From assembly GCF_002865645.1 (NCBI RefSeq), contig NW_020194684.1, positions 1,395,308-1,459,307 of the forward strand: a stretch of DNA of 64,000 bases, in the 5' to 3' direction. A program made the position numbers and the translations under genes. A model generated the notes under the pieces. It did no database searches, was not told where the DNA came from, and worked only from the letters and a program-made list of their open reading frames with translations. The stretch's first letter is position 1, and the number at the start of each line of letters is the position of its first letter. Below are positions 13,709 to 24,739 of this stretch, one piece after another. The stretch is from Hyaloscypha bicolor E. Its lineage: Eukaryota; Ascomycota; Leotiomycetes; Helotiales; Hyaloscyphaceae.

Positions 13709-16522
13709 ATGGCCAAAGTATAGATTCCTTAAGCTAGTAAAGTATAATAGCTAGTTCTTGCAAGCCGTAATATTATTAAAAGCCTATAAATTAATAGTAT
13801 TAAAGTTCAGAGTATTAAAGGAGCTTAAGTAATTATAGAAGGCCTACTAATACTAGAAAAGATAGCTATAATTACCGAATTTAATATAAATATTCTAGAC
13901 AAGCTAAGTAATATATATAATGAGCTCTTGAAGTAGAAAACCTTTATTAGAGACGGAACTAGACTGGAATTAACTAAGGAGAAGCTAAAGAACTACTAAG
14001 CTAATAATAGAGAATTCGAGAATATTATTAAAGGTATTTCTAAAGATAGATAAGAGAAGCTTAATAAGATTAAGACTATAATAAATAGTCTTAATATTAA
14101 GGGACAGAATAGAATTATATTATATAATAAAGCTTTTAGCTAATATATTAATAATGTCTATAATAATCTTGGCAAGAACGTCTATAAGAAGTTATACTCT
14201 TTTTTTAAGATAAAAGCTTTAGTATGCAAAGCTATTTAGTTAATTAATAAAGCTACTTTAGAGTATATTAAGAATAAAAAGTATTAGAATACTAGTATAT
14301 TTACTAAATTAGATATTACTAAAGTACTTAAGTATACTAAAGCTATTTCGGAATCTGGAGAATTAGTTTTTAAGCTATTATTAGCTAATAATTTCAAAGC
14401 TAGATAGTATATCTTTAATGCTTCCGGAATTCTAATTAAGGGAGTTTATAGTAATAAGCCTTTTCCTACTTTCCGAGATAAGCCTAAAGAATAGGCCCCT
14501 ATTATAATTTTAGCTTTAATTTAATAGGATCTAGCTAAGAAAAATAGAGCTAATTTAATAAAGCCTAGTAAAAAAGCTACTAGTAAAACTAGCGGAACTA
14601 GTATAACTAAATAAGAAGAGCCTAGTAAAGAAAGAGAGTAAGCTAAGCCTAAAACTCCTAAAAAATAGCGAAAATCTGAGTGCTAGTCTAAGTATAAGGC
14701 TAGTAAAATGGGAGAAAATAACGAGAAAAGCGAGAAGAAGCCCTCTATTTTAAAGGAAAAGATACTATCTAGAAAGACTCCTATAACTATATTCAGAACC
14801 AAGAAACGGAAGACTAAGGATATTGAGTCCGGAGAATTTAAAGAAGGCATTTAGTATATCTATAAGATACTAGCTAAATGAAAGCTAATACTTGCTTAGT
14901 AAGATGAGTATATCTTTAAGGAAGTATATAGTAGTGTTTTAGGACCTATTTATAAGCGGAAATACTATAGAGTTAATAATGAATTCCTTAAAACTTCCTA
15001 TATAGGATATATTTAGTAACTTGCTAATACTCTCTCTATTAATATACGAGATATTAAGGATACTTTAAAGCTAGTTACTAAGATCTATAAAATTACTAAA
15101 GGCAAGAAGTATATTTCTATTACTTGAATAGATAAGGAGATACGGGATTTCTTCTTTAAAATTCAGGAAATTAAGAAATATAAATATAAGTACTATATTT
15201 CCAATTAATTCCGTCTAAATCTATAGCTCTAATTTAATACTATAGTTCCTGTTTCTGAGTCTAGTACTACTAATCTGGATATAAATAGCTATATTTATAA
15301 GAAGAATTACCTAAAGTGGATTAAGAAGCTTGGTATTTAAGAACTTTTAATAAAGGAAATAGAGATACTATAGTTCTATTTCCGAAAAGATAATATATTA
15401 ATATATAGAGATCTTAGTAATAGCTACTTTACCTTAGCCTCTTAACTTTTAATAGCAAATCCATTAATATAGCTCGGATTTTATAAAGCATTAAATAAGT
15501 ATTCTATTTACCTAATTACTTACCCTTAGCTAGCCTAATACTTTGCTTCTGGAAACGTTAATTATAATTAGTATAAAGGCAATACTAAGGATCTGGCTAT
15601 TACTAAAGCTTTAAGTAGCGAATTCTACCTTAGTAAAAAATATCGGAATATTAGCTATATTTTCTTTATGAACTATAAGAAGGCCGCTACCTTTAGCAAG
15701 AAGTTCTTTAAAGACATTAATTACTTCTCTATTTCTAATAAATTTGAGCCGGAAGTAGCTAAGAAATTAAGCGAGTATCTACTAAAAGTAGCAGAAGAAA
15801 AGACTTCGAGTATAGTCTATTTAACTAGATAAATAAATGCCTTTAGCTAGGCAATTTACAAGTCTGGAATTATAAGAAAGTATTAATTCTCGGATAATAT
15901 ACAAGTCAAAGAATAGCTTAATAACGATTTGCTACTTAATAGGCCTTTTATTATAATTCTAATAAGTCTAGTTACTATTAAAAATGGAATATATGAAAAT
16001 GGAGTCTCCTATAAGATTATTAAAGCCTTTTATCTAGAGCTTTCCCCTCCTATTAAAGGTTAATTTAAGGATACTACAAATAATATAAAATTCGAAGAAG
16101 CTATCCGTTTAGAGTATATTAGTGCAATTTACGATATAATTCGCTATAATAAGCCTCCTTATTACCTTATAGTAAAGGCGGAAATTGAGTAATAGTTAAA
16201 GGCAGACACTAATTAATATAGAGAACTATATTGAATTTGGTATAAGAATATAACTGAGCGGATTCGGATTACTTTTAAGCAAGTTCAGAAGTACGAAATA
16301 AGACTATTTGAGGGTAATAAGTCTTATTTTAGGTATATAGAGGAGAAATTGGATTAATTAATAAAAGAGGATCCTGAATATTTCATTATTTCAGATTCTA
16401 AGTAGGAATTTTCTATTATTTTTGGTGCTTAGAGAACAAGTATAAATAAATGGGGGGTCGGATATAGTATAGCAGGCCGTACTCGTCAAAAATTATATTA
16501 TTTTAGCGGTTTTGAGATTTAG
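13709..16522 (+). pseudogene. Sense 3' frame of Gypsy A, about 920 codons, unrecognised
   Basis: An ATG at 13709 opens a frame that stays in phase for 918 codons to the 3' LTR border (16462). It is interrupted only by TAA/TAG and a few TGA codons at places where Gln or Trp is likely. The N-terminal third is helical and Lys/Glu-rich, a Lys/Ser/Thr/Pro-rich linker spans about 14530-14820, and a long globular C-terminal half follows (about 14830-16450), with blocks such as YFASGNVNY, FFMNYKKAATFSKKFF and YNKPPYYLIVKAE. No RT, integrase, envelope, methylase or zinc-finger motif is evident. The phase continues through the polypurine tract to a TAG at 16520-16522 inside the LTR, unless the in-frame TAG at 16430 was the original stop. 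It is less mutated than its surroundings. Function is unknown. Confidence 0.7.
16448..16462 (+). other. Gypsy A polypurine tract
   Basis: aaatggggggtcgga abuts the 3' LTR and is the expected plus-strand primer. The G run has survived because RIP acts on CpA, and none is present here. Confidence 0.75.
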
Positions 16523-16765
16523 GTTATATAGTAAAGGCTGCAGCCTTTTATACGTGACTTGCGGAAATTATATAAGAAAGCTGGTTTTTCTATAGTTCTA
16601 GAAGATAATTCTTTATAAGTATTTAATTAATTGAGCTTTTTGCACACTATATACTATTTATACTTTACTATTTATGCTTTTAATTTATTATTTTGCTATT
16701 AAGTCACGTTTTGCGCTCTAGTATACTTTATATGGGTTTTTGTCTTATTATAGTTTCCCTCTCAT
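16463..16765 (+). repeat. Gypsy A 3' LTR
   Basis: It is 303 bp and collinear with the 5' LTR. The palindrome in the 5' copy (CCGCGG core) reads CTGCAG here and is still palindromic. The TSD actac follows at 16766-16770. Confidence 0.9.
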
Positions 16766-16770
16766 ACTAC

Positions 16771-18420
16771 TCTTTAATTAAGTTCTAGAGTAATAGATAC
16801 TTATAGGCTAGTAATCTAATTACTATATTTAAGCCCTATTCTATAATCTTATAAGCCCCATATATATACTAGTAATAAGATTACTAGAAAGAATATAGTA
16901 GAGGAAAAGTATAATAGATTAACTTCTTAGAATAGGATACTATATAACCCGGAACTATATTAACTTTTACTAAGGCTTTTAAAGCTTCTATTAGTTCAGG
17001 TTATTCTATTAGTAGCCCTTTCTAAACCGAATATTATATTAATATTTCTGGAGAATTTATAAACAAGTTTATAGAAATAGAACTCTCTACTTTTATTATT
17101 AAGCTTCTGGGAACTAATAGTTCTATTACTATAAAGGAACTATATAAATGGGCTAAAGAGCCCTATATTTTACTTAAAGATATTAATATTATTATAAAGA
17201 GCTATTAGAAGAATATCTAGAAAGCCCTTATATATAAGAATACTTATAGTTATAATAAGAGTATTCTCAAGAATATTAAGCTTTATAATACTAAACTCGA
17301 GAAGAATATTAAGTATTATATAGCTATAGTAAATCGGTTTATAATAGCTCTAGCTACTTCTGCTATTTCCGTAGTTCCGGCTGCTTTAAATCCCTTTCTA
17401 AAGAATTTTAAACTATTTTCTATTTATTTTTATTTAGAATCCCTTATTTCTTATATTTCCTTTAAAAGTACTAGAGTTATTAAGCTTCCTAATTTAATTC
17501 TCTTTACTAGAGATTATATTATTTTTAATAACTAGCTAGTTCAGATTAAGAATAAGCTATAAGGAAATACTAATTTATATTTCTTAAAAAATCTCAAAAT
17601 TATCTATATTTCTAATAGACTTATAGGTAATACTCTTATTCTAATTAACCTTTATATAAATAAAAATAGTTCGAATTAGTATTATTAGCTTTTAGAGTTA
17701 TATTTCTATTTAAAGAAGCTATACTCTAATTCTAATAAGATATAAAATACTTATTATAACTTTAGTAAGCTTTAAATATATTCTAGTTAGATATTTTAGA
17801 AGTTCTATACTTTTTTCTTATAATTATTTATAAAAGGCAGTATTAGTCTTTAAAATATTAAATATAAACTAAATAAGAAGTTTTTATTAAAGCTTTAGAA
17901 ATTAATATATATATATATATTATAATAATTCTTCTATTAATACTAATTGCTTTACTTAATACTATATTACTAATAATTAGTAAATTAAGGCTATATATAA
18001 AAAGACTAAAAAATATAAGAAAACAGAAGCTAGTTTAGCCAAGTTTATTTCTGGTATTATACTTTTTTATATTTCTAAAAAGAAGCCTAAAAAGCCTATA
18101 TTTATTGCTTTTATTAAATATATATCTTCTTATAAATACAAGTAATATTCTATAAAAACCGAAAATGTCTTAGCTATTAAATACTATAACTATAATAAGT
18201 TCAGCCATTATATTAAATATTATCCGGTTTAATAAAATAGGAAAATCAAAATAGTACTCTCTAGAATTAAGCCGGACTTAGTTTCTATTTTACTGGAATA
18301 TCTAGTTTCTATTTTAGTAAAGTATTTAAAGAATTCAGGCTCTAATTCTGGTATAGAACCAGAAAACAAATATCCCTAAAAAAAGTCTTTATTTTAGGGG
18401 CTTATAATATATATTTAATA
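16771..18420 (+). pseudogene. Gypsy B gag, main part
   Basis: This continues the frame interrupted at 3635. A capsid-like core around 17380-17850 contains QIKNKL and ISNRLIGN blocks, typical of the Tf1-like gag of fungal chromoviruses. A zinc knuckle follows at about 18178-18228, reading YYNYNKFSHYIKYYP, where the Tyr codons replace the Cys codons of CxxCxxxGHxxxxC and the His is kept. Stops are TAA/TAG. It would have encoded the structural protein that packages element RNA. Confidence 0.82.
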
Positions 18421-18439
18421 AAGATTAATTTGATTTATC

Positions 18440-21400
18440 TAATAAAAGAAAATATTCTTATAATATCCTATATTATTAATATAAATAAATTAGAAATCAA
18501 GTTTTCTTCTCTTATTAATACTAGAATAAATAGTTATACTTTTATTAATATAAAGCTTATTTAGCTAGTAAAGCGATTTTTAGAAATAAAACTATAATTT
18601 CTTCCCTTATTCTATATTATATGCGGTTTTAATAAAAAGCTAGCTAAATTTATTAAGAAGTATTTAGAAGTTTTATTTCTAATTAATAGATAAAATATTA
18701 AAGTACTTATAATTATTCTAAATTTTAGAGATTATAATATTATTCTTAATAAGAAATAAGCTATATATATTAATATTCTAATTAATTACAAAAGATATAG
18801 ACTTATATAGCTAAAAAAAAATAAGCTCAAATCTATATAATTCAATTATATTATTAGTATTTTCTAATAATAGTTAGAGAAGTAATCTAATAAGAAGCAT
18901 TAAAAAGACACTAATTAGTAAGATACTATTATAAGCTATTTCTGGATATTTATTATTCTCAAATAATTCTTTTCTTTTTAGACTAATTAGAGGAAATTAT
19001 ATAATACTATAAAAAGAAGCTTTTATAGTCTAATTAAGATATAATACTCAAATAAAAGCTAAAGAAATAAAAAGAAATCCTTAATAAAGAGCAAATACTA
19101 AATCTAGCTATTTTTATTTCTATAATATTTAATTATATAATTAAAAAAAAGAGAATATTATTAGTTAAATCTCTATTTATAAAATTAATAAAGAGCTTAA
19201 AGCTCGAGAAAGAGGAGCTATTTCTGGCCCAGAGAATTAATAACCAAAAGAAATAGAGCTTTAGTAACTATAAAGAATATTATTTCCGGAATTTAAGAAA
19301 TATACCTCTATTTTCTTTAAGAAGAAATCTAATATCCTTCTTTTCTATAAACTATATAATTATAAGATTTAGATTAAAAACCTAAAGAGAACTAAAAGTA
19401 TTAAATACTAATTTTTCCGGTAATAGTTTATTTAAGAGCTTCTGAAAATCAAGCATTTCTTAAAAGATAATCTGGCTAAGGGCTTTATTAAAGCTAATTA
19501 AGCTTCTTTTGCTTTACTAGTTCTTTTTATAAAGAAAGCAAATAGAGGTTTATACTTTTATATTAATTTCTATTATCTAAATAATATTATCTAAATGAAT
19601 TAATATTTCTTTTTGCTTATTAATAAAACTTTAAATCAAGTATCTAAAGCCAAGATCTATATTAAAATTAATATTTGCCAAGCTTTCTATTATATAGCTA
19701 TAGATTCGGACTTTTAGGAGCTAATAATATTTTATATTTATTATAAAATATATAAATATAATATTCTCTAGAAAGGCCTTATAAATGGCCTGGCTATATA
19801 TTAATACTATATAAATAATATACTTTTCAAATATTTAAATAACTTTTATATAGTATATTTTAATAATATTCTTATTTACTTAGAAAATCTAATAAAATAC
19901 AAATAGTATATATAAAAAGTATTAGACTACTTATATTTTACTAGCCTTTAAATAAATATTAAGAAATCGGAATTTAAGATCATATATATAAAATATTTGG
20001 GCTTTATTATTTCTATATCCGGTATTAAAGTAAACTTTAATAAAGTTAAAATAATATATAATTATTAATTCCTAAAGATAATTAAGGATATATAGTTCTT
20101 TTTCGGCTTTTATAATTTCTATAGATACTTTATTAGAGAATATAAATAGATTACTAAATCTCTTACTTTATTTATAAAAAAGAGTATTTTCTTTAAATAG
20201 TTCGAGTAATATTAAAAGACTTTTAATTATTTAAAGAAAGCTATAATTTCTATTTCAGTTTTATAATACTATAATTTAGATTTGCCTATAATAATAGAAA
20301 TAAATATATTTAAAGAAGTAATTACTAGCTTATTCTCTTAATAAGATTCAGAAATAGGCCTTTAGTATTCTATAGTTTATTTTTTAAAAACTATACTTTT
20401 AGTAAAGCTTAATTATAATATATATAATAAGAAAATACTTATTATAATATAAATACTAGAGAAATAAAAAGCTGAGTAAAAGGGCCTTTTAAATATTTCT
20501 TTTAAGGTCTATTCTAATTATTATATCTTAAAGTACTTTATAATTACTAAAAAGCTCTCTTTTTAATAAGCTAGATAAATTGAGCTTTTATTTTACTATT
20601 ATTTCAAGCTTATATATTATTTTAGAAAATCGAATAAGCAAGCAAATACTTTATTATAAAAATAAAATAAAGTAAATATTTAGAGCCAAATTAAGGAAAA
20701 GCTATAAACTCAAGTATTTCTTTCCAGAAATAAAATTAATTTAGAGATTATCTATAATTTATAGCTGTGATGCACACATTGACAGCGAGCGTCCAGCTGG
20801 ATTTAGTAGCCTAATTAGGCTAGTGCTTATGTGGGATCGCACTCCCAAATTGGGACTAGTGCTTCCGTACATCCAGCGGAACACTAGATTCTATATATGG
20901 AGGCATGCGAGCTTTGGAAATGGGCATCGATTAGTTTATTACTGAGAACCAGTTCTTGGAATTAATTATACTTCCACGCTTCACTCCATACTTTACCCTA
21001 TATTCTACCCCTTTACCTTGACTACTTGCGTAGCACCCTGCTATATTGGGAGCCTCACAATAGCTTATAGTAATACTTTATAAAGTTGGCTTATTTAATC
21101 CGAAATTCGGTGCAAAAAATTAAATATATACTAAAGACTTTCTAAAGAAATATATTTCTATTAAAGATATAATTTCCCTAAAAAAAGATATTTTTTAGAA
21201 GCTTTACTAATAGCCTCTATTATAATTGCCTCTATAAAAGCACTATTAGAAGCTTTTGCCGAGTATAATAGCTTATAACTAATAAATAAGATTCTATAGA
21301 ATAATTATATATTACCGGATCTAAAAGAGCTATATATAATAGCTTAAGCTAAAAGTAATATCTAAATACTATAAAATAGCCTCTTTTTATATTATAGAAA

Positions 21401-22720
21401 ACTCTATATTATAAAGAATAAAATATTTTCCGAATTACTTTTATATACTACTCTAATTTATAAAGTATATAATAAATTCTTTTCTGAATATTCTAAATAT
21501 ATAAAGCTTTATTAATTACTTAAAGAATAATATTACTAGTTATTTATAGGCAAGAATATTACTTAATACTATAATAATTACTATATTTATAGAAGATTAT
21601 ATATATTAAAAAATAAGAAGCCTAATTTGCTTTATTTTCTTCTAGTTTCTAATTACCTTTAGTAATATATTACTATAGACTTTAAAAGCTATCCGGAAAA
21701 TAAAACAGGCTATAATATAATTACTATATTTATAGATTACTTATTTAAGCACCCAATTACAATTCCTATATAAGATATAATTATAGCTAAAGAGCTAGTA
21801 CTTCTGTTTTTACTTTATATAATATATTAAATAAATATTTTAGAAATAATTATATTATATTAGAAACTCTAATTTATATTCGATTTTTAAAGCGAATTCT
21901 ATATAAGAATTAGTACTAAACTTAAGCTTTTAATAGCTAATTATTCTTAAATAGATAAATAAATAGAGATTATTAATTAGTATTTTAATTAGAGATTATA
22001 TTTATATATTAATTATTACTAAAATAACTAAAATAAATAAATTACTATAATTAATTATTAATAAGCCTTTCTTTAATATAAAACTATTAGCTAGTTTCTA
22101 TTTATAACTAAAAAGGGCTATAAACTTTATATTTCTTTTAACTAGAACTCTTCTATTAAAGCTAGCTTATCTAAGGAGAAGCTAAATAAAAATAAAGGTA
22201 AGGTATTAGTAAATTAATTATATGAATTATAGTAATTTGCTCAAAATTATATAAAGCAAATATAGAAATAATATATAATATAAGCCAATAAATACCGCTA
22301 TTTAATCGATTTCAAAGTTAGAGATAAAGTATAAGTTACTATAAAGTACTAGAAATCTAATTATTCGAGCCAGAAACTAGGGAATTAAATAGAGGATTTA
22401 TTTGAGATTCTAGAAAAGTATAACTACTTGTTTCTTCTAGAGCTGCCAGAAACTATAAGGATATATCTAGTCTTTTATATAGAGAAGTTATAAAAGAACT
22501 CTTAGAATTCTCTATTAAATTAAGCAAATCCGAAACCGCTTCTATTAGTACTAGAGAATAGCAAATAAAAATATAGTATTAAATAGATTATTATAGTTAA
22601 GCTAGTAAGAAATAAGCTAAAGTATAGAATCTAGTAAATTAATTAAAATAAGAATCTAGTATAATATCTAGCTTTAGTACTAAGTAATAGCCTTCTAATA
22701 TTATAGTACTTCTATAATAA
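18440..22720 (+). pseudogene. Gypsy B pol relic with chromodomain
   Basis: A protease relic lies near 18490-18640 (SSLINTRINSYTFIN, ancestrally an Asp-Ser/Thr-Gly-Ala box). RT spans about 19490-20170, starting SSFALLVLFIKKANRGL and with catalytic YFNN (for YLDD) near 19855-19870. RNase H lies at about 20270-20740. The solo LTR at 20766-21059 interrupts the region between RNase H and integrase. The integrase core follows at about 21660-22130, with WQYITIDFKSYPENKTGY at its start. The C-terminal IN domain with ELPETIRIY lies near 22430-22480 and a chromodomain-like tail near 22570-22700. The layout and motifs match Tf1-like fungal Gypsy elements. It is inactivated by RIP stops and Asp-to-Asn changes. 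Confidence 0.88.
20766..21059. mobile_element. Unmutated solo LTR inserted in Gypsy B pol
   Basis: This is a 294-bp island of normal base composition, rich in CpA and TpG, starting TGTGATGCACAC and ending GGAGCCTCACA. A perfect 5-bp TSD atagc flanks it (20761-20765 and 21060-21064). A TATA-like tctatatatgg lies near 20892. TG...CA ends plus a 5-bp TSD fit a solo LTR. No other copy is in the window, so the parent family is unknown. It must have arrived after RIP of B, or escaped because it is short. Confidence 0.82.
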
Positions 22721-22963
22721 TAATAATAATATTCCAGAATTTCTATAAAACCTATAATATTAGCTAGATTATATAAAAAATAATACTTGTTCGGAACTAT
22801 ATAAAGATAATAATAAATTCTTCTAAGTTATATATTAAAGATATTTGCCTTTTATATATAATATTTATATATAAAATACTATTTTATCTAAGAATTAGAA
22901 AGGAAAATAATATAGAATTAAATGAATTAATAGCTTTTATAAAGCTTAAAAACAAGTTTATTT

Positions 22964-22979
22964 CGAAAGAGGAAAATAA
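22964..22979 (+). other. Gypsy B polypurine tract
   Basis: cgaaagaggaaaataa directly precedes the 3' LTR, in the position and composition of a plus-strand primer. Confidence 0.6.
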
Positions 22980-23280
22980 TATTATAATTTAGCTCTCGGC
23001 CTTATTAGCTAATAGAGTTACCTAATAGTTACCTATATTCTATTACTTATATTCTATTATTTTCTAAATATATATAATATAATTACTTTACTAGAGAAAT
23101 ATATTTGAAATACACTAGAGATATTAAGAAAACTAAGCCCTCTATAGACTAATATACTATAGGATATATATATTTCTTTATAGTCTTCTATATTCTAGTT
23201 TTCCCTTTTTTAGCTTTAAATTATCTTTATAAGAGATCTTTTATCTTGCTTTTTAAGCCCTAAATATTATACCTGTAATA
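22980..23280 (+). repeat. Gypsy B 3' LTR
   Basis: It is 301 bp and matches 3083-3383 end to end. It ends acctgtaata and is followed by the TSD attaa (23281-23285). Confidence 0.88.
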
Positions 23281-23285
23281 ATTAA

Positions 23286-24735
23286 TAAGAAATAAAGAGG
23301 AAATAAGCTTATTTAATACTAAAGAATATTAATTATATCTTTAAAAGTACTTTATATTTATATTAAGCTAATAAGAATTATTTGACTTATATTTTAAATT
23401 ACTAAAGGAATTCGCTAGCCTCGAATAATAGCTTTAATATAAGAAGTATATAAAGCTTAATAAATAAGAAGAAAAGAAATAGCCTTTTTCTATTCGGGCA
23501 AAGAATAAAAAAATACTTATATATATTTATAGCTTAAAGAAAGTAATTTAATTATATTATATATATTTGAGAAACTTTAAATAATATTAGAATCGGAAAT
23601 AAAAGAGGAAAATTATAACTTATAAGATTATATTTCTTATTTTTAAAGTAATAGTAATTATATATTAATAATTATTATTTTTAATATAAATAAGATTAGA
23701 AATTTTAATAATATTCTTAAAATATTAAAGACAATAAGAGCAAATTAAGGCTATAAAAGTATTAGCCAAATAATTAATAATAGACTAATAAGAATTAAGG
23801 AAAGAATTTATTTTAATAAATAAAAAAATAAAAGAGGATATTAGAAGAAGCTTAAAGAAGCTTAAAAAAGGCTTGAAAAAGGCTTGAAAAAGAAAGGCAA
23901 AATATAAAAAGAAACTAGATATAATATTATAATTAAGGGAAAGAAGATTAGTTAATAGAAAAAAAGAGGCCTTTTTATAATGCCTTTTTCCCGAATAATA
24001 ATTACGAATTCAGAACTAGCTATATATTAGAAATATCTAGAAAATTCTAAAGAAGAAATTCATAAATAAATTAGAAGATCGGATTAATTTTTTTAAGTTC
24101 TTAGGCTAATAAAGCAATAATTTATTTATAAATAAAGGCTAAAATAGAATTTATAAACTAATTAAAAAATTAGATAAATTTTATATCTAATAATATATAT
24201 TATATTTATATTATCTTTATAAGGGGAAATTACTAGAAGCAATTTATAAATTAATTAGGCAAGTTTAGTAAACTATATTTTTAAATCCATTATCTAATAT
24301 AATAAAGAAATAAATATATAAAGTCTCTAGAGGAAACTAAGGGTCGGGAAAGTTTTAGAAGATATATATAAAGCTATTTATAGTTTTCTAAGGCCTTTAA
24401 GAATAAGGGCCTAGAGGAAAGATTAATATAATAAATATATATAATAATATATAAATAGATATTAGATATTATAGATCTAGTTTTCTATATTAAATAAAGC
24501 TTGTATTAGAATTATATAAATTATATGAGATTATATTTCCCAATTAAATAAAAGGCTTTATATACTTGGCTAAGTACTAGGAAATATATAAGGAAATACT
24601 TCTAGCTTTAAAAAAGGGTATTAATTAGTTTTTTATTAGAATTAACTTTTAGAAACTAGTTATACTTGCAAGTATTATTCTAAAGCTTACTTACTTAATT
24701 ATTTATATATTACCCTATTATTATATATATTATAT
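23286..24735 (+). pseudogene. Unassigned relic, gag-like frame in its second half
   Basis: 23286-23930 is purine-rich with no motif that I can place. From about 23990 to 24735 a plus-strand frame with RIP-type stops can be read. It contains blocks such as SLEETKGRESF and ESFRRYIQSYLQFSKAFKNKGLEE, with mutated codons between them, reminiscent of the multimerising part of retrotransposon gag proteins. It does not match the gag of Gypsy C (50500-52020), although the pol that follows at 24740 is of family C. It may be an element joined to C' by deletion, or a divergent gag. A chance frame in the first half is possible. Confidence 0.35.
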
Positions 24736-24739
24736 TATA

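Larger units (their letters stand above)
3636..16765 (+). mobile_element. Ty3/Gypsy A, 13.1 kb, with two extra frames after pol
   Basis: This is a full-length LTR retrotransposon bounded by 303-bp LTRs (3636-3938 and 16463-16765) and a 5-bp TSD gctac (3631-3635) / actac (16766-16770). Internally it has gag-protease, RT, RNase H and integrase to about 11800, then an antisense frame (11880-13690), then a sense frame (from 13709) reaching the polypurine tract and 3' LTR. A Gypsy element normally needs 5-7 kb, so about 4.6 kb of additional coding-like sequence is unusual. All frames carry RIP-type stops, so it is inactive, although less eroded than B, C' or E1. A solo LTR of the same family lies in reverse at 33814-34115. 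Confidence 0.9.
3083..23280 (+). mobile_element. Ty3/Gypsy B, full length, interrupted by A and a solo LTR
   Basis: This is a complete LTR retrotransposon whose two 301-bp LTRs lie 20 kb apart because Gypsy A (3636-16765) sits in its gag and a 294-bp solo LTR (20766-21059) sits in its pol. The flanking TSD is attag (3078-3082) and attaa (23281-23285), differing by one G-to-A change consistent with RIP. Without the insertions the element is about 6.8 kb with gag, protease, RT, RNase H, integrase and a chromodomain-like tail, the usual layout of fungal chromoviruses. All coding parts are RIP-inactivated. Confidence 0.88.

Noticed and set aside
13709..16522. Retroviral envelope gene in Gypsy A
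   Set aside because: The position fits, but there is no signal peptide, furin-like site or transmembrane anchor in the translation as far as it can be read.
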